DNA from: Apostichopus japonicus
Lineage: Eukaryota > Echinodermata > Holothuroidea > Aspidochirotida > Stichopodidae
Direction of reading: 5' to 3'
Assembly (NCBI RefSeq): GCF_037975245.1
Contig: NC_092578.1
Span: 13,314,321 to 13,378,320, forward strand
DNA: 64,000 bases
Shown here: one piece after another, positions 11,007 to 21,414 of the stretch
Position numbering within the stretch: position 1 is the stretch's first letter
Layout of the letters: each line of letters opens with the position of its first letter
Notes under the pieces: generated by a model
Databases searched by the model: none
The model's input: the letters and a program-made list of their open reading frames with translations, nothing else
Told to the model about the DNA's origin: nothing
Translations under genes and position numbers: made by a program

Positions 11007-11143
11007 CTGACATGTATACCAATCTTGATTCAGGATAACGTTCACAGGTCAATGAACACTTCATCATGTCACCATCATGTCAGTGACACAAACTGCTTTC
11101 AATAACATGGTCTAACAAATTAATTTGAAGAAATATACTGTAC

Positions 11144-11334
11144 CTGTATTCTGATTTGCGTTTTCGTTCACGTTCTCGGCGCTCTTGTTTCTGTTGTGAA
11201 GACATCTCCCACTTCTTCTTGTGGGCCCACTGTTTGCGATACGCTGATTGTGTTTTTTTGTATGCATCATATATCCCCTCTGCTTTCAAACGTTCCCTCC
11301 TGTTTCGCTGTCTCTCAGCACTGGATTTCCCCAT
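11144..11334 (-). CDS. Candidate 5' exon: basic, Arg/Lys-rich N-terminus
   Basis: ATG at 11334 starts MGKSSAERQRNRRERLKAEG, followed by DAYKKTQSAYRKQW and an Arg/Glu/Lys tract. The donor AG|GTACAG at 11144/11143 ends the exon after 63 codons plus two bases. The opening (S-A-E-R-Q-R then R-E-R-L-K) is a pattern I associate with uncharacterised, often multi-copy invertebrate proteins; the domain has no function I can name. It is predicted to be a charged helix, consistent with nucleic-acid binding. With the two exons downstream it would give a 141-residue protein. Two motif copies lie 33-220 bp upstream of the ATG, one probably in its 5' UTR or promoter. Confidence 0.45.
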
Positions 11335-12158
11335 TTTGCATTACACCACACATGCAGCCTAATTCTGTGACTGATGGGACAGAAGTTTCAGGTTGTCTAG
11401 CACATAACCATATACACAATTGAAGAATCTCTGCTCATGCCAGATTAGGCCCTGAGTAGTACTAGATAGATAGACCCCCAACAACAGCTGAAATCATTCT
11501 GTTGGCTTGTGACAAAAACAAATGTTAAAAAACTGTGACTGATGGGACATGTCCACACTCATTATTTCAAGAAATCACACAAAGATTTATATTCATATAG
11601 ACACCTGTAACTTTGCAGAAGGTGAAAGGTCTCAAGGTGACTTCATACTCAGAACAAAGTTGGTCATTTCTTGAATCATGCCAACTATTAAAGGGGCACT
11701 CTGAATTTTAGGAAATTTTGCTCATTTTCGTTCCCTGCAGCACTTAATGGTTAAATGCATGCTGCAGTGAGGAGAAACACGTTATAAGCCAGGTGAAACC
11801 TGTTTTGGGTAGTTTAACTGTCATGTTTATCAAATATCTCCCTCAAGTGACTGCAACCTAAAGTTGATTTTTAGTGAAAAATGCATCAATTCCATGGAAT
11901 TCACCTATTATGAAGTATGAACCTACACTTAGATATTAGTTCCATGACATATCATATACTTGAGAGCTGTGTAGTTTGAATACATGTTACAATGTCATAC
12001 AGTACGATTTCTGCAAACTTTTCCAAGAAATTGACTTGGTTGCCATAATTACCCTGCAGCTATTCCACCTTGCACCAAAAACTACTGGTCCACCTCACAT
12101 ATGGTCAAAATTAAATAAATATGTTCGACTCAGTCAGAGCTGTCTGTTTCTCTTTCAG

Positions 12159-12192
12159 ATCTGACATAAAAGCTGTGATCAAACAAAAAAAG
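12159..12192 (+). other. Possible 34-nt noncoding (5' UTR) microexon
   Basis: A strong acceptor (CTGTTTCTCTTTCAG ending at 12158) is followed 34 bp later by a near-consensus donor AAG|GTGAGT at 12193. Two of three frames hit a stop at once, so if real it is 5' UTR. It lies about 4 kb upstream of the start exon on the same strand. Confidence 0.25.
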
Positions 12193-15100
12193 GTGAGTGC
12201 TTTTGCCATAATTTTGCCTAAATCGAACAGGAAGTCACCTTTTTATGACAATATTTCTATTCAGTTATATTAACAGAGCTGTTGAAAGAAACGAGCCCAG
12301 CTTAGACAAACCCTCCAGGTTCTGTTTTAAATTAAAGTTCATAACAGTATAAGTAGTGAACTTTTGGCAGTAGCAACTTTTAATCATAGTTTTGTAGATG
12401 AAGAGAAGGTCTGCAGGCAAAAAGCATGATGGGAATATTTTGATCGGGATTCAGGGAGTTTGTTTGGTTATAATATTACAACCTCGGCTTTCTGCAGGAA
12501 ACTGTAGCGTGTGAAATCTCATCAAACTTGCCAGTAGTTTACAACTCCATGCTTGGAAGTGAGTCACGGCAGATCACATGTCACTCGTAGACTACAGTTT
12601 ATCTTACGCTGGAGAAGAAGTGTGGACCAGTCTTGGGTTCTGTTTGAACTTGGAAGGATTTTGTGCGAAGAAAAATAGTAAGGGAGCAATTTTTGTTTTC
12701 CTATTTTGATAGTATCTGTATGAATTGCATTCAAAAAGCCTCTTTGTCGATCTTTGGCCAACTTATTTTAATGCAGAAATTTATGTTTGATTTAGTTCTT
12801 GAAGAAACATGAATAAAGAAGTAGCCAAGTGATGGCCGTACTTACCTTGTTTCCAAGAATATATTGTAGTGTTTTAAGTTTGAATGAAAAATTGCAAGAA
12901 GAAGGAAAGGATTAAGGATTGAAAAGAAGGATTAAGGAAAGATCAGACCAGGCAATGTAGGCCTAAACTATGTTTAGTATTGTTCAGTTTTGTTTTCAAC
13001 ACCCACCCACCCCCTCCTTAATCCCTGCCCCCCATCCATTGCACAAGTCAAAGACAAGTTTTGTTGTCTAATTTTGCTCACAAGTAAGGTATTTGAAAGT
13101 AGATGTTGTGTGTGACCTACATTAATAAGTCCTGAAGATAATTCATCAAAACTGCTGTGTTATGTTACATGTCAAAAGCCTGATCCTGTTTTAAACATGA
13201 TTGTGCAAGTGTGCTAATTTATTATGCCATAGTTGTATCTTTCATGTTTACTTAAAATGAAATTTAGTTGTAATTTATTTTGTTTGTTATTAATTTGAAA
13301 GTTGGAAAGCTCTACCAATGGATGTGTCCACATTATCAGTGTAACTGAACGTTTATAGTGCATTCACTTGTTTTGGGAAGTAGCTCAAAAGTTCATGAAC
13401 TTGAAGAATTATCCAATAAATGGATGAACAAATACAGAAACCAGTGCCTTGGTAGGCAAGACCAATGAACAAAAGAATAAATATACCTCAAAGTAAACAG
13501 ACTAACAATATCGACTGACTGAGTGAATATGTGTATGAAAAGATCCTCAATTGTGTGTGATATGGTGCTGTCATGTATGGTACTATGGTGTTGCCATATG
13601 ACAATCCTGTCATATGGTTAAAATACCATGCATGTATGCTTTCTTTTGTGTAATAATGCTGACGATACCGATGGTGTGCCCTCCACTCCCCCAACCTCCC
13701 CCCTCCCCTCCCCACCCCAACCCCATTTATTGGTTAATTGGTGCATTTCAAGACTCCAAGATTGATTTGTGTTTCACATCATATGTATGACTGAAACGCT
13801 TAAGGATTATGAAAGTTCAGATAATTATGATAATAGGACGTGAGCCAAGAAATAAACCCTTTTGGTTACAATCCTTATTTATCTGTTATTTGACCACAAT
13901 TTAACTCACCAAAATTGTGGTTACAAAGTACATATAGCTCTACTGCAGGCAATTCTGGAACCATGCAGTACAATCGCCAGTCAGTCTACAATCAAACAGT
14001 AGTATTGGTTTAATAATTCCCCAACCGTTCAAAACCGAAACCGTTCTCCCTGACAGACATGTACTGGTATGACACAGAACTTGTCTTTCACCTAGGATAT
14101 CTTTCCAGAGCATTTGTAATTCTTTGCTGATAAATGTTATTCCCGGCAGAATTCATGGGACTTAACATCAAAGGTAAAACCTTAGTTCACCAGCCCTGAG
14201 TTGGAGCTGATTCTGAAATATGATTCTTGTTAGAGCAACAACCAAGATTCGATTACTTCAGTCATTATCAAGAATTTATACTTAGAAGCAATGTGAAACA
14301 ATGGTAATATCAAATAGAAAACATCAGTTTTATTTTTTGCTTACAGAAATGAAAACTGCTGTTTCATTGAAAATAAGAGATCCACTCCTGAATCCTATTG
14401 TAACTGCTTTGTGTAACCACTTCTTTGCCATCTATGTTGAGTGATTGGCCCCACATTTGAGCATGTTAAAAGTGCTTAAAATTGTTCCCTGGAAACTTTG
14501 AGTTTTGGACAATCAAATTGTCACTTCAAGAGTTGTAACTGAGACAATTAAATGTCTTATTGAAGGAAACTCTCTTAAGGGAAACAATAAAAAATATGTT
14601 GAAGTTTAAGCATGAGGGAGTATTAATTATTCTACTTTCTAGCATATTTTAGGGCAAAAATAATGATGACCTTGAAAGATAGCTGGGAAAAGTGTGTGCC
14701 CCATGTACACTATATTTCTTCATGGAAGCCATGAAGCCCTTCTAGAAATTTGATTTGTTTTAATATATAGTATTGTGTTATTACTATAGGGTATTAATTG
14801 GTTGGAGCAAAGCGCCAGAGAAATCGAAGTTCTCACTATATCTTAGATAAAGCAACGTGCAGGGTAGGGGCCGAAGTCTATGGCCTTTACAGTGGTCCAC
14901 ATAACCAATTGGTGTGAGATTTTGTTTCAAAGTTTTTGTTTTGCAGACTGGATTTGGCCCGCAGATCACCTTTTGTTAACCCTTGTCATATTTCAGTGCA
15001 TGTTTTGAAATTCAAGTTTGATCGGGAGGGCGTTTACTCTCAGACTACACACTTGATTCAAACCATTTGCACTAGTGATTTGGTATGGGATCCTACATGA

Positions 15101-15768
15101 ATGCAAGCAGCTGCATAGTTAGGTATCTCATTAGTTAACATATTGTATAGCCACATTACATTTTGCACAAGGAGTCACTTAAACCACTTGTGTAATATTC
15201 CATGCAAAGGCTTTAGCATATTTCTTCTCACACTAAAAGATGCAGCAAGCTGGAAATTAACCTTGCAAATAATAAAACTGCAAAGTTCTGCAGCCCGATT
15301 CTTCTATGCAAAGTAGGCAATGCTACCAAAAGTTGCTTGAAAGAGTTGTTGGTCTGAGTGACTGGTTGATGAATATATCGAGAAGTCACAGATTTTGTTG
15401 AGGTTTTAATTTTTCAAGCATCTGTTAGACTGTGCTGCCACAACCTTCCACTAACATATGACATGCACATGTGTTCTTCTGAGGGGTGATGCTATTCAGA
15501 ATGTGACCTGTGCAGCTGCTTGGAGCAGGCAGGTGGGCAGCTTGAAGTTACCTTTTGTAACATTGACCAAGCACCATATGACCACAAGTGAAAGCAAGAG
15601 TGTGGGAGAGATCAAAATGGGGTGGACTATGTTGTGTCTGCCGTGATATGGTGCAGTGTGGAAAATGGCAGTAACATTTCCCTGTTTGCAGAATGTACCT
15701 GTGACCAGTCCTTTAAGCTATTTGTTTGAATGTAGTATTTGTTTGAATGTAATTGTCTCTCTGGGCAG

Positions 15769-15852
15769 ATGAAGATAACTGTGCAGAGGAAGCCTACTTA
15801 ACCATCATTTCATCCAAGTCTTATCATGCTGTGCTGAAGAACAAAGCTGTCG
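15769..15852 (+). other. Possible upstream 5' UTR exon
   Basis: The acceptor TTGTCTCTCTGGGCAG ends at 15768, and a weaker donor G|GTACGA follows at 15853. One frame is open (DEDNCAEEAYLTIISSKSYH onward), but all three frames of the next exon at 16089 have stops before the ATG at 16252. It would therefore be untranslated, or carry only an upstream frame, if spliced to that exon. Confidence 0.25.
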
Positions 15853-16088
15853 GTACGATTCAAATTTCATTTGTTTTAGTGTGATATAAGTGAAGGCGTT
15901 TATAAGGATTCAACGAGCTGTGTAAAATTATGTAAAAATATGTGTTAAATATGACATGGCTAAATTGTTTTGCATTATACAGTATTTGTAAAGCTGATAG
16001 TGAAACCAATAGTTATAAAGAAGTTTAATTTCAATATTTAGCAAATACACTCTCTTTATAACCATTTTTGTGTTTTTTTCTCTCACAG

Positions 16089-16429
16089 ATCTGAATTTAT
16101 CTGAATTTTCCAATACAAAGCATTTGCTGTCTCTTCTCTATATGTCCACTACATGTCTCTAGCATCGCAGGACATTATTTCTAACTTGTGCAGTAAATTT
16201 GCAAACATCGATTGACTAAGTCTGTAAACTGGCAGTTTGATCCCTGAGATAATGGCTAGTAAAGTGATTCGGCGTAGCAAGTCAGATCCCAATCACATCT
16301 TTAGAAGGAAACATATCGCGTACGTGGATGGCAAACTCTTCATTAAGAGAGGATGTGAAGAGGACGAGGAGGAACTCCTGGGGAGAAGAGAGGATCATGG
16401 GAGATTTAGAAAGAGGAAACCCGCAGAGG
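16089..16429 (+). CDS. Start exon of host gene (5' UTR plus 59 codons)
   Basis: A strong acceptor (TTTTTTTCTCTCACAG ending at 16088) and the donor G|GTACGT at 16430 bound the exon. Translation starts at ATG 16252 (context GATAATGG), after an in-frame TAA at 16225, so 16089-16251 is 5' UTR. The product begins MASKVIRRSKSDPNHIFRRK, then YVDGKLFIKRG, an acidic run (CEEDEEE) and a basic end. RSKSDP (residues 8-13) fits the mode I 14-3-3 site R-S-x-S-x-P. It ends with one leftover base, matching the entry of the exon at 57577. The sequence is polar and predicted unstructured, with no signal peptide or membrane segment. I do not recognise the family; a cytoplasmic regulatory or scaffold N-terminus is an inference. 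Confidence 0.6.
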
Positions 16430-17361
16430 GTACGTAGACATGTCTAATGTTTCGGAAATAATTAACATGAAATACGGATATTCGCCCTGTATATACAGGC
16501 TATCATCAAGTCAATGAAATTAATCTATCTAGTTGGTTAATTTAATTGTGATTCATCCGTTCGAAATCATTTTATGAGTGAACCAAGAAGTATGTTATGT
16601 GTGAATTTAGGAACCGAACAGGTAAAATTTATTTTCCGATTATCTACTATCCGATTTCGGGGGGGGGGGGGGAGTTAAATACCACATGGCACCTGATTTG
16701 TGACATTATGACATCATCATAGAATAATAAACTATGATTCAAAAATAGATGTAAACATTGTGCAAATTAAGGCCTACAAAATATAGGGTGAATCTTTTGC
16801 AGTAATTCATTGCTTCAATAGCTTACTCCATAAAATCTGAAAACCCCTTTTTTTTTGTAACCTTTACACCAAGCATGAGATCTGCATTTCTTCTGTCAGC
16901 AAACCTTAGTTAAGAGCGTTTTATTTCCCGCAGGACAAAAGTTGCTCAGGGAAGGCTTTGTTTAGCTATCGCAACTTCCCTGAGCTAGTATCTCGTCATT
17001 AACTTTATAATTAATAGTGAGTGATCCACTTTGGAACATTTCTTTTGTTGGTTTGGTTTTGCAGTTGTTTTTTTAGTCTTTTTACCAAAACTTGGAAAAT
17101 GTGATGTACACCATGGATACTAGACTGCCAATTGAAGTGTTTCATCGATATCAGGGCTCGTAATTGGGGCTTTTCACTGGCTAAATGTCGGACGATTTTA
17201 ACTGTTTTCTGCCATTGCTACATGAATGTTGCTACTTTATTTTAATTTTAAATGGGAATTTGATTTTAGCCAGTAGTTATTTGTTTATGCACTGGCATTT
17301 GCTTGCAAGTAGCTAAACTTTTGAAATCCTAGGGCCTGCATGTATTCAGCAGTAGGTCAAC

Positions 17362-17362
<1 letters not shown>
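16430..17362. other. Intron 5' part, nothing recognisable
   Basis: Beyond the donor and a G-run at about 16660-16673, I see no feature. Confidence 0.5.
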
Positions 17363-17392
<30 letters not shown>

Positions 17393-17617
17393 TGTATGTA
17401 TGTATGTATGTATGTATGTATGTATGTATGTATGTATGTATGTATGTATGTATGTATGTATGTATGTATGTATGTATGTATGTATGTATGTATGTATGTA
17501 TGTATGTATGTATGTATGTATGTATGTATGTATGTATGTATGTATGTATGTATGTATGTATGTATGTATGTATGTATGTATGTATGTATGTATGTATGTA
17601 TGTATGTTTGTATGTAT
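17363..17617. repeat. (TATG)n/(CATA)n microsatellite
   Basis: About 60 tandem copies of the tetranucleotide run almost without interruption, with one TTTG variant near the right end. The long Met-Tyr-Val-Cys and Thr-Tyr-Ile-His frames in both strands are artefacts of the repeat, since neither TATG nor CATA makes a stop. It directly abuts the 3' end of the SINE at 17618-17846. Confidence 0.97.
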
Positions 17618-17846
17618 TTTAGATCCAGTACTCCTGCAAGCAGGAACTCGCAAAGAAGCCTCATTGGCTTATCAAAGCCGCAAGCTGACCGAAGTCAATC
17701 TCTTACATTCATATTTAACGTCCATGATTATGAATTGTCAATTGTCAACAACTCTGTAACTGGACGACATACATTAATCTTGGGGGACTCGAACCCGGGA
17801 CCTTATGATTGGAAGGCACTGGCGTTAACCACTGTGCTAACACTCC
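17618..17846 (-). mobile_element. tRNA-derived SINE, copy 2
   Basis: Read on the - strand it starts GGAGTGTTAGCACAGTGG (A box) and has a perfect B box GGTTCGAGTCC at 17785-17795. The body matches copy 1 (5797-6014). Its 3' end runs into the (CATA)n array, as if the simple-repeat tail of the SINE had expanded. Confidence 0.88.
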
Positions 17847-19139
17847 ACGCTAACATATGAATATTATGTGTCAACAGATATCAAACAAGATTAAAAAACA
17901 GCATCATAAGTAGTAATAGGTACTAATTATCAAGAAGAAACCTGCTTAACTTCCCTTTAATGATTTTCTTGAGCTAAATATATTACTTTAACAGAGGATA
18001 TGACTGTACAGAGCCACATAGGGTGGGTTTTTATAGTCTGACAAGCGATTGAGACATTTCAGACCACAGTAAATAACCCTAACAAATTGTCGTATTTACT
18101 GAAAAAACACTTTTTAAAATTGATCTAGAATGCTCAGTTTCTTGCCTTTTCTTATGCAAATGAGTGGCCTACTTAGGAAATATAAAATTGTGTCTTGCAA
18201 CATACTTTCTTTAACAGTGAGTTAGATTAAACCTCCCATTAAGAAAACATGGAAAGTTTTTCCCCTGTGTTGATTTACAGATGTACTGTAGGCTACACTT
18301 TATTATGAATCCACGATGCTATATTCTCCAGTTTGTCTATTAAATTAAGGCAGTTACTGAAACCTTTATTTTTAATTTAATGAAAGCAATTAATAGAAGC
18401 TGGATGATAAAATTAGGAAATGAAAAGTGCATGTACCTATACGACATAAGAAAGCCTTCAGATTTCACTCTGTGCCTCTTATAACTTACAGTATATGTGT
18501 CATAACTACTTGGGGCCCATGTGGGATACCAGTTTAGGGCACAACCCAGGGTCATTGCCTGCAGAAAATATACTCATAAAATGATATTAGGCACATAAAT
18601 GTGTATCATGTACTTATATATAGAAAAGCTAATATTTTAGGGTGTATTAGTTTCTTGTTTTTTGCGAAAAATCTCTGCTTCCAGGTTTAGGCACTTAACC
18701 CCTCCCTTCCCCCCCCCCCCCCCCACCAGACTACAAAGTGGCATCACACATGTTAAACTCAACTTCTTGCTCCCATTCACAATTATTAGACCTTTTTCTG
18801 ACACAACCCTGACATAAAGTGAGGGGGAGGGCAGGGAATATTAGTGGCAAAATTTTATGCGGTAGTTTTGAATGGTCAGACCTTTGTCTCATATAATATA
18901 CAGTTATTATTCCTGTGTACAAATACTGCTGTACATTTTTGGATTTGTATAACAATTTCACCATTTTGTATAGCATTTTGTGATGTAATATGGGATAAAT
19001 TATATCCCTGGGATAGAGGTGGGGAGGGGGTGGGGAGTGGGAAAGGGGTGTGTGATGCTTATTATGAACCAGTGAGCTAATTTAAAATTTGATGACAAAA
19101 TGTCAATGGAAATTTAACTGTTTTGGGTTGGAATGGAGA
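17847..19139. other. Intron, no gene seen
   Basis: A C-run of about 15 lies near 18710-18724 and a G-rich patch at 19018-19050. No exon or recognisable transposon. Confidence 0.5.
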
Positions 19140-19147
19140 CAGTAGGG

Positions 19148-19673
19148 TAAGGTGACCATCTTTTCGTGACTGAAATCGGGGACATTTATTGCGTGACTGA
19201 TATGGGGGAGCCTAGGGGTTTGATGTTAGATGTAAAATGGTGATACTTTGAAGCACATTTTAAAACAATTTTATTTTCAAAAATGTAGCTTTTTCTTAAA
19301 TGAAATCCACTTACTTTACGTGGTTCTTTGAGAGCTTGTGATTTGCTCATGCTCACACTATAAGTGTCGTTGTGTCGCAGTAGTTGCCATTTATACGGTC
19401 GAAAGAGTGCTAGGCTAGATCGATCGAGCATATTTTTAACAGTGTTTCCACTTTACACTGGCCCACCTGAAATACTGGTTATAAGTTCCGTTCTGCGACT
19501 GCACACTTGACTAAATTTTGTTTTTACAATTATTTTACTAATAATGTGGGATATTTTCGAAATTCCTGAACATTTTGACGAATTGGGGACATTTTCGGGG
19601 ACACTTGTTCATCGGGGACAGCACACTGTAATCGGGGACTGTCCCCGAAAATCGGGGACGTCTGGTCACCTTA
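19148..19673. mobile_element. hAT-type MITE with GGGGAC repeats
   Basis: Perfect 8-bp target duplications CAGTAGGG (19140-19147 and 19674-19681) flank termini TAAGGTGACCA and TGGTCACCTTA. The 526-bp element has no coding capacity. Its right part carries repeated CGGGGACA-like blocks, and a GGGGACTGTCCCC palindrome lies at about 19634-19646. TSD length and end structure place it with hAT non-autonomous elements. Confidence 0.9.
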
Positions 19674-21378
19674 CAGTAGGGGGTGTGAGAGATGCATGGG
19701 CTGGGTAATTATGTGGGTATATTCTGCCCCTAGTTAGTTGATAGTGTCAAGTATTGCCAGTACTATCCGTGTCTCATCCATGGAGGCAGATGACTTTTGC
19801 AGCCAATGTGTAATTGTGTTACATTGAAATCGATACTTTTCATGTGACATCATTGCTGTCATAATGCAGCATTATAGGTTTAAAATTTATCACCTGTAGG
19901 GTTTGTCTCAGTTTTCATCAACTATATACCACAAAGTTGTATATGTGAATCATGAACGGAAAGCTTCCTGAGAAAGTATAAGAACCGTTCTGTAGAGCCC
20001 AAAAAAAAATCTGGGTGTTTTCCTCCTGAAACAGCTTTTTGATTTTAATCGGTACTAATTTTTCCCAACCTGACGTAGTAAACCAAACTAAGATTGCAAT
20101 TTAAATCACGTCCAATCACAACCTCAGATGTTTCCACAAAATTTGGATAATTGATTGACTAAATTTGGTTTGGTCCTCTACATTTTATCAGAAGAACATT
20201 TTTTCATAATATTAGCATATTGGAATAATTTGGACAGCAGAACTACAGTAACTTTTGAAACATTCAAGTCACTTTAATATTTCGTTAAGTTAGTGTAATG
20301 CAGGTGTTATTTGATTTTACTCAAACCTTGAAACACTGTGACTTGGGATGACATGGATAGGCTGTTGTTGAGTAATGTAAACGCTGAACATTGTCCTGGT
20401 ATCTGAGTAAACTTTGAAAACAATACCATCAGCAAGTATATTAGACTGAAAGTGCTCCACCAACTTCCAAACAGCCTTCTAATAAACTGTTCACCTTTTC
20501 AGAAAATGGAACATCCTTAAAACTGTTTGGGATGTTATGAGCACTCTCCTTCACATTATTTAAGCTCATATTTTGATTTCAATTTTTTAGCGGGTTTAAA
20601 AATTATTCTACCTAAATATTTGGACTAAAATTTACAATTGTGGGGTGGAATAATTGAAAAATATGTTTTTACCCTCAGTAGAAAATAGAGGAAGCCTTAC
20701 TTGTCTGACCAATCAGTGCTTTGCTTACATTGCTGTGCAAATTTGTGAGACTCTAAAGTGTGTTGTGGTCTTCTAGTTGGAAGAGTTTAATGGTTACTCA
20801 ATGAATTCTACCCTTTTGGTAGCAGTATTTGTGGATGTATGGAAAGATGAAACTTCTCTAGGGTTGCAGTAATGTGTTTTGAGATTGTCATCCATGACTG
20901 CTGTGGAACTTCTCAAATCTGTTTGGCTGAAAGCTCTCTTGACTGGAGTTATTCTTGATGTTGGAATCAAGACTTGGCAAATGTGACTTCATGGGGAGGA
21001 GAGAGAGATGATTCACACTAAATCACAATGCTGTGGAGAAAAAGAGTACAAAATTAGCTCAAGAACAAGAAAAGGAATATAGCCCCATTAGGTTAGGGTT
21101 GGTCTTCAGCAGTCCTGAGGGCTTAATTTGTGGTTGGAGGATAAGTTACCATGGAGTGAAATTAATGCCAGTCTTGCAAGGCTAAATTTTACTGATATAA
21201 CAGTCCTATGTTTGGTATGCTGACACCTGGCAAAACTACCATGTAACTATTCTGGCATGAATGAGGTATTTACCGTTCCATCGGGACAAAAGAGAACACC
21301 ATGTTACCAAAGATACCAGAAATATACTGTTAAAACTACTGGACTAGTGGAATTATTGTTCTCTCATTTAGTAAACAG

Positions 21379-21414
21379 ATGATTACAGCTGTCCTTTCCA
21401 AAGACAACAAACTG
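21379..21414 (+). CDS. Candidate 36-nt cassette microexon
   Basis: The acceptor (TTCTCTCATTTAGTAAACAG ending at 21378) and a consensus donor CTG|GTAAGT at 21415 bound 36 bp. Entered after the single base left by the 16429 exon, it reads DDYSCPFQRQQT and leaves one base again, so it can be included or skipped without changing frame into the 57577 exon. Such signals also occur by chance in long introns. Confidence 0.25.

Larger units (their letters stand above)
9370..11549 (+). repeat. Dispersed 14-bp motif array GTGACTGATGGGAC
   Basis: Seven exact copies, all in the same orientation, occur at 9370, 9550, 9737, 9760, 10977, 11367 and 11535. Six are followed by A and one by G. Gaps are 180, 187, 23, 1217, 390 and 168 bp, so this is not a tandem repeat. 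On the other strand the motif reads GTCCCATCAGTCAC, a near-direct repeat GTCCC-N4-GTCAC. Copies lie upstream of, within and downstream of the candidate - strand gene at 10691-11334. Clusters of short same-orientation sites next to a gene resemble subterminal transposase-binding repeats, but no terminal inverted repeat was found here. Confidence 0.8.
11550..16088. other. Noncoding stretch upstream of start exon
   Basis: I see no convincing coding exon apart from the splice-bounded candidates at 12159-12192 and 15769-15852. A C-rich tract lies at 13680-13725 and short AAGGATTAAGG repeats at about 12900-12945. At 11692 a TTAAAGGGG start resembles a DNA-transposon end without a partner. A - strand frame at 12564-12761 is unsupported. 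Confidence 0.5.

Noticed and set aside
9070-11700. Terminal inverted repeats bounding the 9370-11549 motif array
   Set aside because: I compared both flanks and found only a local hairpin (GTCACACT/AGTGTGAC near 9310-9331), not a matching pair of ends.
11692-11712. TTAAAGGGG starts at 5267, 11692 and 43345 as further TTAA elements
   Set aside because: No matching right ends were found within several kb, so the element calls cannot be supported.
17329-17860. Several long frames on both strands with Tyr-Val-Cys-Met or Thr-Tyr-Ile-His repeats
   Set aside because: They are translations of the (TATG)n microsatellite, which contains no stop codons in any frame; no gene structure.
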